DNA of 63,064 bases, from assembly GCA_003023725.1 (NCBI GenBank), contig PXYT01000016.1, positions 59,699 through 122,762 on the forward strand. Direction: 5' to 3'. How positions within the stretch are numbered: position 1 is the stretch's first letter; each line of letters begins with the position of its first letter. The position numbers and the translations under genes are program-made. Source of the stretch: Sulfobacillus benefaciens (GTDB lineage: Bacteria > Bacillota > Sulfobacillia > Sulfobacillales > Sulfobacillaceae). Shown here piece by piece: positions 46,052-55,814 of this stretch. The notes under the pieces were generated by a model. The model was given only the letters and a program-made list of their open reading frames with translations, searched no databases and was not told the DNA's origin.

Positions 46052-47701
46052 TTAGGACGCAGACCGGGATCCGCTCTTCGTGCCCCGATCATCTCCGGTT
46101 TCTCTGGGATCGACTCCACCCGTTTGGGGACGTGTCGACGGTCCACGGGACGAGGCAGCCACAGGCGCCGTGTGAAAGCTGCGCAAAAATAGGGCGAAAA
46201 CGATCCCACTGAGTGTGACCGCCATCGCCAGCACAAAGACATCGTCCAAAGCCATCACAAAGGCTGTCTCTAAGATCTGGTCATGAATCAGCGTAAGAGA
46301 AACAGTTGTTGCCGCGGGTGGCAACATTCCGGCCAATCCGAGTTGCCGGGACAGAGTCTGAAGCAGTTTTTGTGCAACGCCGGATACGGGTGTATAAGCA
46401 GAAGACAGATAGACGGCATGCACCGCTTCCTGCCGAACCAAAGCCGCTGTCAAGGCTGCCAGTCCGAACGATCCGGCAATACGCTGAACAATGTTATTAA
46501 TCGCGGATCCGGTGGCCACCAAATCCGGCGGCACTCGGGACATTCCTGCGGCAATGGCGGGCATCATGGTCAGACCAATGCCAAGCCCCCGCACACTCAA
46601 CCAGAACACCACATCAGCCACGGGAGTGTTGATACTGAGATTGTGCAAGAGGTAGGTAGCGTACGCCAAAATCACAAGCCCTGGAATGACCAACGGTTTT
46701 GCGCCGATTTTGTCATACAAGCGCCCTGACAATCCCATGGTCAACGCAGTGGCCAGAGCACTGGGCATCAACATCAACCCCGTTTTCAAGGCCCCATACC
46801 CGGCCACGGTCTGCAAAAACAAAGGCACATAAAATACCCCTGCAAACATGCCGATGGTAACAACCACGGTAATCAGATTGGCCACGGCAAAGGAACCATG
46901 CCCAAAGACGCGGAGGTCGAGCAATGGATGGGGAACCGTCAGTTCCCACAGGACAAACAATACCAGCAGCAACACCGAAGCCGCGACAATGAGCACGATG
47001 GGCTCGGAAGTCCATCCCCAACGTTCGCCTTGCGACAAACCCAACAAGAGCCCAAACAGCCCTGCCGCCGACAAACCGAATCCAACACTATCCAACGGCA
47101 GGCGTTCTGTCGGAGCAAAAGGCGGAACAAGAGCCAAACTCAGAAAGAAACCCAGAATGCCAATGGGAACATTGATGTAAAAAATCAGACGCCAGTCGAC
47201 ATATTGAACGAGGTATCCTCCGAGTGCGGGACCAATGGCTGGAGCCACAATCGCGGTGACACCCCAAATTCCCATGGCGGTGCCAATCTGATTTCTGGGC
47301 ACCATACGGTATAACATGGCCATAGTGACGGGCATAATCAGCCCTCCGCCCACCGCCTGCAACACACGAAAGAGCATCAAAGTGCCTAAACTCCAGGAGA
47401 GGCCGGATAGCGCGGATCCGATGGTGAAAACGGCCAAGGATGCCATGTAGACCTGACGATACCCGAAACGCTCACCCAGCCACCCGGCTAAAGGCACCAC
47501 GGCGCCCAGTGTGAGAAGATAGATCGTCACCACCCATTGAACCTCTTGAGTGCTGACCGAAAACACACTCTCAAGCTTGGGAATGGCGATATTGACGATG
47601 GAGGTATCCAAGATGGCCATGAAACCGCCAATAATCAATACGAAAAGAGCAGATCCCCAATGCATGGGTGCCGGACCATGGGACCGGTTCGCGTTAGCCA
47701 T
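46052..47701 (-). CDS. DHA2-family (EmrB/QacA-type) drug-efflux MFS transporter
   Basis: A 549-residue carrier with fourteen predicted helices and the layout of EmrB/QacA proton-driven exporters. Helix 1 carries the conserved DTSIVNIAIP, the loop motif GWLGERFGYRQV follows helix 2, and GGGLIMPVTMAMLYRMVP and GPALGGYLV mark helices 4-5. The ATG at 47701 follows AAAGGAG; the ATG six bases earlier is too close. It lies 36 bases behind the TetR gene in one operon, so efflux is probably induced by a TetR ligand. Confidence 0.93.
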   Translation of the reverse strand: MANANRSHGPAPMHWGSALFVLIIGGFMAILDTSIVNIAIPKLESVFSVSTQEVQWVVTIYLLTLGAVVPLAGWLGERFGYRQVYMASLAVFTIGSALSGLSWSLGTLMLFRVLQAVGGGLIMPVTMAMLYRMVPRNQIGTAMGIWGVTAIVAPAIGPALGGYLVQYVDWRLIFYINVPIGILGFFLSLALVPPFAPTERLPLDSVGFGLSAAGLFGLLLGLSQGERWGWTSEPIVLIVAASVLLLVLFVLWELTVPHPLLDLRVFGHGSFAVANLITVVVTIGMFAGVFYVPLFLQTVAGYGALKTGLMLMPSALATALTMGLSGRLYDKIGAKPLVIPGLVILAYATYLLHNLSINTPVADVVFWLSVRGLGIGLTMMPAIAAGMSRVPPDLVATGSAINNIVQRIAGSFGLAALTAALVRQEAVHAVYLSSAYTPVSGVAQKLLQTLSRQLGLAGMLPPAATTVSLTLIHDQILETAFVMALDDVFVLAMAVTLSGIVFALFLRSFHTAPVAASSRGPSTRPQTGGVDPRETGDDRGTKSGSRSAS

Positions 47702-47736
47702 GACCATTCTCCTTTAATTCATTCCTCGGGACGTTA

Positions 47737-48324
47737 CTACCGGCCACTTTCCGAATCTTTTTCCGGCAATGGTTCTTCCGGGTGCGATGCGGCATAAATC
47801 CATGCCACCACATTGTCAAGAAAGACCTCGGAATCAAGAAGCGCACCCTCGGCACTCCACCACGCCGTCTCGATCAACACCGTCAGCAAAATTGTCGTGT
47901 CATAAGGACCTACCCTTACCGGGGAGCTATACCGCGTCAACAAAGGGAGCAATCGCTCTTCGAGCAGCTGGCGGCGATGCTGTTGAAAAGCGCGACTTCC
48001 TCCGCTATGGAGCAGAGCGATCAGCTCGCGGTGTTGGGAAATATGACGAAGAACGGAGCGCAGACGGCTGGGAGAAGGTTGGGTCCCTTCCAGCAAAGGA
48101 CGGCATTCCGCTAAACAATGGGTCAGTTCGTCTTCGAATAACCCATCCCAAATTGCCGTCGGCGACGAAAAGTATCGGTAGACAGCTGGCCGGGAAATCC
48201 CGGCCGACGCGGCGATTTGCCCCATGGAGACGCCCTCAAAGCCATATTCCAGGAAAAGCGAACGTGCAGCAGATAAAATTTCCATGCGCCGATCCTCCGG
48301 AGCCATGCGCACGGCACGAGCCAT
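47737..48324 (-). CDS. TetR family repressor of the efflux operon
   Basis: A 195-residue regulator. The helix-turn-helix reads GQIAASAGISRPAVYRYFSS near residues 34-53; the ligand domain is variable and does not reveal the inducer. The ATG at 48324 lies just behind the operators at 48353-48401. Its position first in the operon and the two matching palindromes around its promoter point to autorepression. The upstream in-frame ATG at 48333 would add three residues. Confidence 0.93.
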   Translation of the reverse strand: MARAVRMAPEDRRMEILSAARSLFLEYGFEGVSMGQIAASAGISRPAVYRYFSSPTAIWDGLFEDELTHCLAECRPLLEGTQPSPSRLRSVLRHISQHRELIALLHSGGSRAFQQHRRQLLEERLLPLLTRYSSPVRVGPYDTTILLTVLIETAWWSAEGALLDSEVFLDNVVAWIYAASHPEEPLPEKDSESGR

Positions 48325-48352
48325 TGTTCTCACGCCTTCCTCGATAGCCCAG

Positions 48353-48401
48353 TGACATTATGTCACTGGGGGTACCATAAATTGTAAATGACAATGTGTC
48401 A
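48353..48401 (-). promoter_or_regulatory. promoter with two matched TetR operators
   Basis: On the minus strand TTGACA (48397-48402) and TATGGT (48374-48379) are 17 bases apart. TGACA-N3-TGTCA occurs at 48389-48401, overlapping the -35, and at 48353-48365, just after the -10. The second is the core of a perfect 11-bp inverted repeat at 48348-48370 (CCCAGTGACAT/ATGTCACTGGG). The centres are 36 bases apart. Both sites lie where bound repressor would block polymerase. Confidence 0.85.
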
Positions 48402-48705
48402 ATAGTGCACTTTGACTGCTCCCGAAAAAACTTCCGTCAAGACGTTGTGCATGGACTCCTAAAGAATTCTTGACTCCTGTAGGAGGCGTCTTCATGGAAT
48501 CCCGGCTCCTTTGGAGATTCATGTTCGACGCAGGCTTTTAAAACAGCCGGGCCGATGATAAATTCAAAAAATGGTCATTCTTGACTCTTCGGGGCGTAAA
48601 GTTCTTCTACGCCATCTCTATTCTCTAAGTCGTCACCCTATGGCTCGGAATCTCGAGATCTGGGCAAATCTCTCGGCGCGCTAAAGATCCGGCAAAGCAC
48701 CCCCG
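48402..48705. other. intergenic stretch, nothing further recognised
   Basis: About 300 bases between the TetR promoter and the ArsR-type gene. A small CTCCTGTAGGAG hairpin lies near 48475-48486. No gene. Confidence 0.4.
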
Positions 48706-49830
48706 TCATCCCCCGGCAGATTCTTCGTTCCACCCCAGGAACGAGGGAACCTCCTCCCTGCGAAAGCTTTGCAGATCCAAAGCTACTCTCTCAAGAGCGG
48801 CAGGATTCGCTCGATAGAGAACGTAATGGCCGTGAACTATGCGCTCGACGAGTCCGACCGAATGCAATAGAGTCAAATGGCGGGACACAGTGCTTGCGCT
48901 CAGGCGCAGAGCATGGCTTATTGCGCTCGTCGTGCTCATCGACCCAATCAAGTGCCGCACAATCAAAAGACGAGTCGGTTCACTTAACGCCTCCAGCGTG
49001 CGTTCCAGGCAAACTGAAGCAGGTACTGGCATGGCCCATCGCCTGACGGCCAAGGACTGATACGTTACGCCGATCTCGCTCTCGTCGCCATCAACCCAGA
49101 CATGAGGCCAACAAAAAACACTGGGAAATAATTGAAAATCCGTCGTCGGTTTTAGAAAAAATTTGGATTTCCACGGCACGTGAACATCCACGGAAAAAAG
49201 TTCCGAAGACAGCCGAAATCGTGGAGAGATTTCCTGCCACCAAACCCTGGGATCCGGCTCATCCGTCATTCGGCTATTTATATCGTGTTCCAAGTATGGA
49301 ACACTTTCTTTCCATACCGCTTGGAACTGCCGTGTCCAAAAGTGTTGCATGAAAAAGCCCAGGCGGTCGCGCAGCGATTCCAACTGACGATCCCACTGAT
49401 CCCACCAACAAGGTTTGGTCAGCGGGGTGACGCGCTCCCATTCAGAATTACGCGCCATCCGTTTATCGAACTCTTCGGTCCACCGGTGCCGAATCCGCTC
49501 GTATACCGCACCCAGTTCGACGGCATTTAGTCCCATATACCGTTCCCATTCCTCGTCAAACCGTGGAGCCGGTTTCCCGGCTTTCGGCAACGGGATCATG
49601 GCCTGCACCCATCCCTGAAAAAATGGAGCCATCTCATCAAGATTCTCCGTGCCGGAAGATCCCATTTTTTGCCTCACATCCAGAATCCACCGCAAAAATA
49701 TCCCATGGTCTGTGGGCCGGGAAAGCACATGCAGAGCCCATGATATTTCCCGCATGGGAGACAAAACAAAATGTTTCGATGGCCGTTCCAGTAGTTTCGC
49801 ATTGGATTTGGCGGTAAAGTGGATAACCAC
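48706..49830 (-). CDS. ArsR-type regulator with large N-terminal domain
   Basis: A 374-residue protein: a long N-terminal domain of unknown fold (DUF5937-like in layout) and a C-terminal winged helix-turn-helix of the ArsR/SmtB type. The DNA-binding part reads EALSEPTRLLIVRHLIGSMS, SAISHALRLSASTVSRHLTL and then LVERIVHGHYVLYRAN. No metal-binding Cys pair is visible in it. The start is GTG at 49830 behind AGAGGAC; the ATG ten codons before lacks a site. It follows an MFS gene on the same strand, 190 bases away, and may control that or the efflux operon downstream. Confidence 0.8.
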   Translation of the reverse strand: MVIHFTAKSNAKLLERPSKHFVLSPMREISWALHVLSRPTDHGIFLRWILDVRQKMGSSGTENLDEMAPFFQGWVQAMIPLPKAGKPAPRFDEEWERYMGLNAVELGAVYERIRHRWTEEFDKRMARNSEWERVTPLTKPCWWDQWDRQLESLRDRLGFFMQHFWTRQFQAVWKESVPYLEHDINSRMTDEPDPRVWWQEISPRFRLSSELFSVDVHVPWKSKFFLKPTTDFQLFPSVFCWPHVWVDGDESEIGVTYQSLAVRRWAMPVPASVCLERTLEALSEPTRLLIVRHLIGSMSTTSAISHALRLSASTVSRHLTLLHSVGLVERIVHGHYVLYRANPAALERVALDLQSFRREEVPSFLGWNEESAGG

Positions 49831-50021
49831 GTTCAAACGTCCTCTGTGTTTCCCTGGCATTTCGCCTCAGGGTCATAATTACGCCTCGACTATACAAGTT
49901 CTGGCCCCCTCCGGCAAGCTTTATCCGCCCCTCCCTCAAAGTCCCGCCACGGGTCCCGCCGGAAACCATGTCGTTTCACCTGTCCTGACCGAATCCCATC
50001 TCTAAAACGGAAGAGGGCATT

Positions 50022-51197
50022 TCAGCGTGGCGACATTTCATGCGGCACGGAGTTCGACAACGTGGCACCGCGATAAAAGCACGCCACGTAACACATTCCC
50101 ACGGCTAAAATGCCTGCCGTCACAATTCCGGTCATAGCCGGATCTTCCCACGCCCACCCAATTAACGGATACGATGCCGCACTCATGGTATCGCTGGTAG
50201 TGCGCAGAATGCCGGTGGCTCTCCCGGTCTCGTTGGCATTATCCTGCTGTTGCACGGCCGCCGTCCAGACGACACTGTACAGATTGACCATGGTGCCCAC
50301 GATCGCCAAAAACCCCATCATGATCCATCCTCGCGAGGCCTGGATGGTTCCCAGCACCCCCACAATTCCCAGTCCGTATAGGGCCATAATCGGAAGTCGA
50401 CGGTAAATGGCAGTAGGGTGGCGAAAAATCGACCATTGCCCGATAAGATTTCCCAAAACCAAAATTGCGTTTTCCGTTCCGAGTGCCCGCGCCCCCAAAT
50501 GAAAGCGCAGCAATTCCAGGGGCAGTGCGGCATTGGACAGGAAGGACGGCAGCTGCGAGAGCCCTCCTACAATACTGATGGGCCAAAGCTTCGGCGTGCG
50601 GCGGGAAACGGGAATGGGATCCGCGCTTATCCTATGCCAGCGAGGCAATAACACAATCACCGCCCCTCCTGTCATCATCGCCAGAATAGTGGCGACCCAA
50701 AAAGGAGGGCGAAATCCTTCCGTCGCTACCATCCATCCGCCGGCAAGACTGCCTCCCATACCGCCAATGGCCACGCACACGTTAAATAAGGCCATACGGC
50801 GGGCACGGCGGGTGGGCGGAATGTGATATCCGGTGAGTGCCAAAGCCGAAGTCCAATAAATTCCCGCCGATGCCCCTTGCAAGAGCCGCAGCACCACCAT
50901 GCTCCATGGTCCCCATAAAAGTCCGTACCCGAATGCCACGGCCGCCAGAAGAGAAAAACTGACCAAGAGACCCGCCTTGGCTCCGCCTTTGTCAAACCAA
51001 TACCCTGCCACTATTCCGGTTCCGGCCCGGCCAATGGCCCATGCCGAATAAGCCAGGCCCAAAACCACGGGATTGGCCCCCATTTTGACAATAGCCAGCG
51101 GCGTGTCGACCCCCATTAATAGGGCGATGAACGACTGGCACATGGCAATTAGGCAAATCGCCCCCATCAGGGGGAAATCCGGCGCGTTGTTGTTCAT
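50022..51197 (-). CDS. MFS transporter
   Basis: A 391-residue carrier with twelve predicted helices. VAGYWFDKGGAKAG is a modified loop motif after helix 2, and GASAGIYWTSALALTGYHIP and AIGGMGGSLAGGWMVATEGF lie in helices 4-5. It resembles the YbfB/CynX-like or nitrate-type uniporter group in length, but the substrate is unclear. The ATG at 51197 has only a weak GGATG in front. It may share a transcript with the ArsR-type gene downstream. Confidence 0.82.
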   Translation of the reverse strand: MNNNAPDFPLMGAICLIAMCQSFIALLMGVDTPLAIVKMGANPVVLGLAYSAWAIGRAGTGIVAGYWFDKGGAKAGLLVSFSLLAAVAFGYGLLWGPWSMVVLRLLQGASAGIYWTSALALTGYHIPPTRRARRMALFNVCVAIGGMGGSLAGGWMVATEGFRPPFWVATILAMMTGGAVIVLLPRWHRISADPIPVSRRTPKLWPISIVGGLSQLPSFLSNAALPLELLRFHLGARALGTENAILVLGNLIGQWSIFRHPTAIYRRLPIMALYGLGIVGVLGTIQASRGWIMMGFLAIVGTMVNLYSVVWTAAVQQQDNANETGRATGILRTTSDTMSAASYPLIGWAWEDPAMTGIVTAGILAVGMCYVACFYRGATLSNSVPHEMSPR

Positions 51198-51203
51198 TGT
51201 GAT

Positions 51204-51700
51204 TTAAACATCCGCAGGCATATGGGCCCCGTGCCTGCAAATTTCCGCAAAAATAGCCACTCCGTGTCCTTTTGCCCCCAGACCATTTTCCGTATCGTTA
51301 AACGCCAAACCGGCAATATCCCAATGGACCCAGGCAGCTTTTCGGAAAACTGGCCAATGAATAACCTTGCGAAAATCTCTCCTTCGGGCGGCCTCCCGGT
51401 AGACCCGGTACTGTTTTTGGCGAACAAGGAAGTATCCACCACGATCACCGCAACCGGAACGCGAAGCCAAAACAACTGGTGATCCCGGCAGCAGACGAAG
51501 GCCGCACGAGCTAAAATGTCCATGGCGGTTAACACCGACGCCGGAGCTTTGGGATCGAATATTCCGGCAAACACCCCACAGATGTTTTCGCACAAGCCAG
51601 TAACATGCCGTCAGCACCGCAGACCCAGGATTTGAACATTGCCTGTTCCCACTTTTGACCCGACTCGGAACGGATACCGACTTGACTCTGTCAATAACCT
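51204..51700 (-). pseudogene. remnant of an M17 leucyl aminopeptidase
   Basis: On the minus strand two frames together spell the C-terminus of a leucyl aminopeptidase: GEIFARLFIGQFSEK in one frame, then AWVHWDIAGLAF and GAKGHGVAIFAEI in another, which match the family's F-FxxQFV, WxHLDIAG and KGATGFGVRTL segments. A frameshift near 51340 separates them. The metal-binding core (NTDAEGRL) upstream was not found, so most of the gene is lost or eroded. Confidence 0.5.
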
Positions 51701-52149
51701 CCGCTGTCCATACCTGGTTCTCGGCACCGGGATACACTGCCTCAATCCCCCCTGCGGCAGAAAATTATCGTCGAGCCCCGGGGTATAGGCTACGCGTAGT
51801 GGCGATAATATGCTCACGCGCTGGCAGGAGGACGCTGCGATTGCCTCCGCAACCAAATCAATTGAGAATCAGAACCAGGACCGGGACACCCGAGGTAACC
51901 TGATCATAGTAGGCACGCGTCGTGATCGAGAGAATGGCCACAACTTCGGATCCCGCTCTGACCAGCCTCCTCTCCACCTTAATCAGTTCGGCCAAAGCCG
52001 AAGGCTCCAGGTCATACAGAATTTCCCACACCTTCCTCATGGTGGCCAACCTCCCGCCAAGACGTTTTTCTGCATGTGCCTTTTCCCTCTGTCAGTCTTG
52101 CCTCAGAATTCCCAAAAGAGAATCGGTGCTCTCGGGCACTCGGTCTAAT
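51701..52149. other. decayed DNA behind the peptide permease operon
   Basis: No intact gene. A short minus-strand frame at 51858-52049 (63 codons) begins with a Met-Ala-Thr-Met and a leucine-rich helix and may be a further fragment of a lost gene; I cannot identify it. Confidence 0.35.
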
Positions 52150-53103
52150 TCATTGATATTGAATCCGGGGATCCACTACGGCATACAGAATATCGGCCAG
52201 GAGGTTTCCCACAATGGTTAGGACTCCCACCATAATCACGATACCCAGCAAAATCGGGTAATCCCGTTGCTGGGCCGCATTCCAAAACAATAAACCCATT
52301 CCGGGATAATCAAAGATAATTTCAATAATCAGTGCTCCGCTAAATAAGCTGGGAAGGGACATTCCCACGAGCGTAATCAAGGGCAGCAGTGAATTTTTGA
52401 GAGCATGGTGAACCAGAACAGCCCTCTCACTCAATCCTTTGGCGCGAGCGGTACGGATATAGTCCTGCACCAGTGTTTCCGCCATGGACGATCGCATATA
52501 GCGGCCCCATCCGGCGACTGAACCGATAATCAGCACCGACGCCGGGAGCACCAGGTGGTCCATATATGACGCCAGGGTCGGATGAGCCAACAAAGGATTA
52601 TATAACCCCCCCGACGGAAACCATCCCAGATTAATCGAAAACATGGACACCATGAGCACTCCCAGCCAAAACGTCGGCATGGCATACAGAAAGTACAGTA
52701 AAGCCGTCAGGGCATGATCCACTGGCTGATCCCGGTGCACAGCCTGATAAATCCCGATAATCACGGCCAGAACATGCGAAATAGCAATAGCACTCACTAC
52801 CAGAATCAAAGTCCGCGGCAGGTTGGTGAGAATTAAGCTGGCCACGGTCTGATGATATGAATAGGCATACCCTAAATTTCCGCGCAAGAGCTGTTCCAGC
52901 CAAATCAGATATTGGACCCACAACGGCTTGTTCAGTCCCAAGGAGCGATTAATCTGGGCAATCAAAGCCGGTGTCGCCTTATCTCCCAGCATGACCACCG
53001 CTGGCCCTCCCGGGACGACATGAATCAGCACAAAACTGATAATGGAAAGAAGCAGCAGGGTCGGCACGGCCTGGACAGCTCGTGCCAAGGCGTATTTCAT
53101 CAT
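52150..53103 (-). CDS. peptide ABC transporter permease, DppB/OppB type
   Basis: A 317-residue permease with six predicted helices. The DppB/OppB pattern runs from HVVPGGPAVVMLGDKATP in the first loop to the conserved TARAKGLSERAVLVHHALKN and PLITLVGM-like loop that contacts the ATPase. It forms one half of the membrane channel for oligopeptides, dipeptides or nickel. The ATG at 53103 overlaps the stop of the partner permease by four bases. No ATPase genes follow in the window. Confidence 0.92.
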   Translation of the reverse strand: MMKYALARAVQAVPTLLLLSIISFVLIHVVPGGPAVVMLGDKATPALIAQINRSLGLNKPLWVQYLIWLEQLLRGNLGYAYSYHQTVASLILTNLPRTLILVVSAIAISHVLAVIIGIYQAVHRDQPVDHALTALLYFLYAMPTFWLGVLMVSMFSINLGWFPSGGLYNPLLAHPTLASYMDHLVLPASVLIIGSVAGWGRYMRSSMAETLVQDYIRTARAKGLSERAVLVHHALKNSLLPLITLVGMSLPSLFSGALIIEIIFDYPGMGLLFWNAAQQRDYPILLGIVIMVGVLTIVGNLLADILYAVVDPRIQYQ

Positions 53104-54023
53104 CCTGTGCGTCCTCCCGGTAACCGGGAATCCATACGTGTATCCAGCGCGGCCCGAAAAGCGTCGCCGATAAAACTAATCGACAGCACTGTCCACAGCA
53201 CCGCCAGTCCCGGCGGATAGATCAGCCACCAGGCATGCTGGGGCAGATAGGTCATGGCATCAGCCAGCATGGCTCCCCAATTGGGAGTAGGCGGCGGCAG
53301 CCCCATTCCCAAAAAGCTGAGAGATGCTATCACCAGCACCGCATCCGCCACCATAAAGGTGGTGGCCACGATCACCGTCCCTAAAATATTGGGCAAGAGA
53401 TGCCTTAAGGCGATATGCGCGGTACTTCCCCCTACAGCACGGGACGCTTCCACATAGAGACGGTGTTTCAACGATAACACTTCCGCCCGCACCAGTCGGC
53501 TGACCCCATGCCAGGACGTAAACGCGATTAACAAAATGAGCAAACCCGGGCTCGGTGTTACCAGCGAATCAAGAAAGATAAGCAAAAAAAGTCCGGGAAT
53601 GGCGCGCAATAAATCGACCAGCCGCATCATGATCACATCCAGCCATCCCCCCACATACCCGGCTACCAGACCGTAAATGATGCCAATAAGCATGGCCGAC
53701 ACGGCGGCGGCAAATCCCACCTCCAGAGACATTTGACCTCCCAGCATAAGCCGCGCCAGCACATCGCGCCCGAGGTTATTGGTACCTAGGGGAAATCGGA
53801 AGGATGGGGCCTGCAAAATCGCCGTCAAATGCAATGCATAAGGACTGGCCCGGTAAATCAAGGGACCTGCAAATGAAAATCCGATCAGCGCCACGAGCCC
53901 GATAAGACCCGTCCAGGCTAAAGGATGATGCCAGAATATCCGCCGAAACCGCGAGGGTTCAGAAGTCTCATTCATCTGTTCCTCGGTTTCAAGCGTCTGT
54001 GTCTCGGAGTATATCACCGACAT
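53100..54023 (-). CDS. peptide ABC transporter permease, DppC/OppC type
   Basis: A 307-residue permease with six predicted helices. Features typical of DppC/OppC: the opening RFRRIFWHHPLAWTGLIGL, the loop FPLGTNNLGRDVLARLMLG and the ATPase-contact EASRAVGGSTAHIALRHLLP. It pairs with the DppB-type permease in one channel. The ATG at 54023 follows AGAGGGG; an internal ATG at 53975 is possible. It overlaps dppB by four bases and lies 57 bases behind the binding protein. Confidence 0.92.
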   Translation of the reverse strand: MSVIYSETQTLETEEQMNETSEPSRFRRIFWHHPLAWTGLIGLVALIGFSFAGPLIYRASPYALHLTAILQAPSFRFPLGTNNLGRDVLARLMLGGQMSLEVGFAAAVSAMLIGIIYGLVAGYVGGWLDVIMMRLVDLLRAIPGLFLLIFLDSLVTPSPGLLILLIAFTSWHGVSRLVRAEVLSLKHRLYVEASRAVGGSTAHIALRHLLPNILGTVIVATTFMVADAVLVIASLSFLGMGLPPPTPNWGAMLADAMTYLPQHAWWLIYPPGLAVLWTVLSISFIGDAFRAALDTRMDSRLPGGRTG

Positions 54024-54080
54024 CTCATGCCCCTCTTTCTGTGCCGAAGTTCTTCTCCATCAGAGATTGGCCTTCCGTTC

Positions 54081-55814
54081 CTATTGCCCCTTCCACCAAT
54101 ACTGCGGAGAGATGGCATCGGTGAAGTTATTGGCAGAGGAACGCACTCCATGGACATTATTGGCCACTTCCGTCAACCCCTCCGGCACCGGCATCCACAA
54201 GTTGGGCAAATGTCTCGCGGCAAAGAGCTGATACGCATCCAGTGCCTGCTGGGCAGCCCTGGGCGAAGGTTGGGGCTGATGCGTCGCCGCAATCAAAGAA
54301 TTCATCGTCGAATTGGAATACCCGTAGAAGTTATAACCGCCGTGAGTTTCATACATACCGCCGCCTGTCGGATAGCTCCCGCCATAACTCCATCCCAGAC
54401 CCGTTTGAATTTCCCACTTGGCCGGCTGATGATGATATTGCAGCATGGTGGCAAAGGGCAAAGGACTGAGCGAGACCTTAATCCCTTCTTTTGCCCAGTC
54501 TTGTTGCATGATTTGAACCATGGCCAGTGTCGTACTGTTGCCCGCATCGTATTCCACATTGAATGCGAGCTTTTGTCCCTTGCTGTTGGTCATAACGTGG
54601 TTAACCAGGTGCCAACCATTTTTCTCCAGCAAATGAATGGCAGCGGAAATGTTGTACGAATACAAAGGGCGGGTCAGTTGCGGAGCCAAAAAAGTTCTGG
54701 GGTGCAGTGGAACCGGGCCGGTTCCGGGCACACCCATTCCATTGTACAAAGCCTTGATAATCGCCGACTGATCGATTCCCATCTGCATGGCCTGGCGGAC
54801 GGGCCACTGCCGCAATATCGATCCCACCGCAGGACTCTTGAAGTTTAAAATGGTGCGGTCAATGCTGTATCCGTAGGATGCGCTCAGGGTGTCATTAGGC
54901 AACTCGCTTCGTTTAGCATACATGGACAAGGGCAGATAACCGACTTGGACCGTCCCGGTCTTCAGTGCATTCACTTCGGAAGTTTCCGAAGTTTGATAGG
55001 CCAGCACAAATTTGTGAATATAGGGTTTGTGACCGTCGTAGCGGGTATTGGGAGTAAAGGTCCAGGAAACATTCTGGACGGCATTGGTGAGCCGGAACGG
55101 CCCGTCAACCACCTTGAAGAAACTAACATTGTTGCCGTTTGTGGCCAAGTAGCTTAATTCCTGGTCCACGTTATTGGGGTAACGATTCCACGCCTGGGCC
55201 GGAAGGGGCATGAAATCACCGAGTCCGTCGTACTCGAACCAAGTTTGGTTTACCGGCTTCGTCAGCGTGATTTGGAATTCATGGGGGTTTAAGACCTGAA
55301 AACTCTTAATGAGTTGGGGCACCCCTCCCGACCCGGCCCCGGCGTAAGGCCAAGGAGCCGGAGCGTTGGCAGAGCTCGCGGCTTGAATCAGTTTCCAGGT
55401 AAAGGCCACGTCATTGGCCGTCACCGGAGTTCCATCCGACCAATGCCACTTTGGATGCATTTTAACCGTGTAAACCGTTCCCGATTTATTCCAGGTAATG
55501 GAACTGGCAATACTCCGCGAGAAATCAATCTTCCCGTTGGGAGCAATGTGAAACAATCCTTTGTACATGAGACTCGCCGCCCAGGCATCATATAAACTGT
55601 TATAGGCCACCGGGCGTAAGGGCTGATACCAGTTGATGGACACCAAAGGTCCCAAGGCCTGAATAATCGTGCCACCCGAAACCGGTTTGGTTGCGGTGGA
55701 TTTTGCCTTGGATGGGGTCGCAGTGGGTGTGCCGCACCCTGCCAAGACAAAAGGAATCAGGATAAAAGCCGCTGCTCCCAGGGCCATGGGGGCACGGCGA
55801 CGGCTAATCTTCAT
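54081..55814 (-). CDS. peptide-binding lipoprotein of the ABC transporter
   Basis: A 577-residue family 5 extracellular solute-binding protein. The N-terminus has the lipoprotein signal peptide with lipobox LAGC around residue 26, then a Thr/Lys-rich linker. The mature part follows the DppA/OppA layout (YDAWAASLMYKGLFHIAPNG, WHWSDGTPVTANDVAFTWKL near residue 120). The ATG at 55814 follows GAGGAAGCAATTC. It is the first gene of the unit binding protein-DppC-DppB. Substrate is not readable; a peptide is likely by family. Confidence 0.93.
   Translation of the reverse strand: MKISRRRAPMALGAAAFILIPFVLAGCGTPTATPSKAKSTATKPVSGGTIIQALGPLVSINWYQPLRPVAYNSLYDAWAASLMYKGLFHIAPNGKIDFSRSIASSITWNKSGTVYTVKMHPKWHWSDGTPVTANDVAFTWKLIQAASSANAPAPWPYAGAGSGGVPQLIKSFQVLNPHEFQITLTKPVNQTWFEYDGLGDFMPLPAQAWNRYPNNVDQELSYLATNGNNVSFFKVVDGPFRLTNAVQNVSWTFTPNTRYDGHKPYIHKFVLAYQTSETSEVNALKTGTVQVGYLPLSMYAKRSELPNDTLSASYGYSIDRTILNFKSPAVGSILRQWPVRQAMQMGIDQSAIIKALYNGMGVPGTGPVPLHPRTFLAPQLTRPLYSYNISAAIHLLEKNGWHLVNHVMTNSKGQKLAFNVEYDAGNSTTLAMVQIMQQDWAKEGIKVSLSPLPFATMLQYHHQPAKWEIQTGLGWSYGGSYPTGGGMYETHGGYNFYGYSNSTMNSLIAATHQPQPSPRAAQQALDAYQLFAARHLPNLWMPVPEGLTEVANNVHGVRSSANNFTDAISPQYWWKGQ

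Noticed and set aside
53925-54848. 307-codon plus-strand frame
   Set aside because: Antisense to the binding-protein and permease genes; Arg/His-rich shadow translation.
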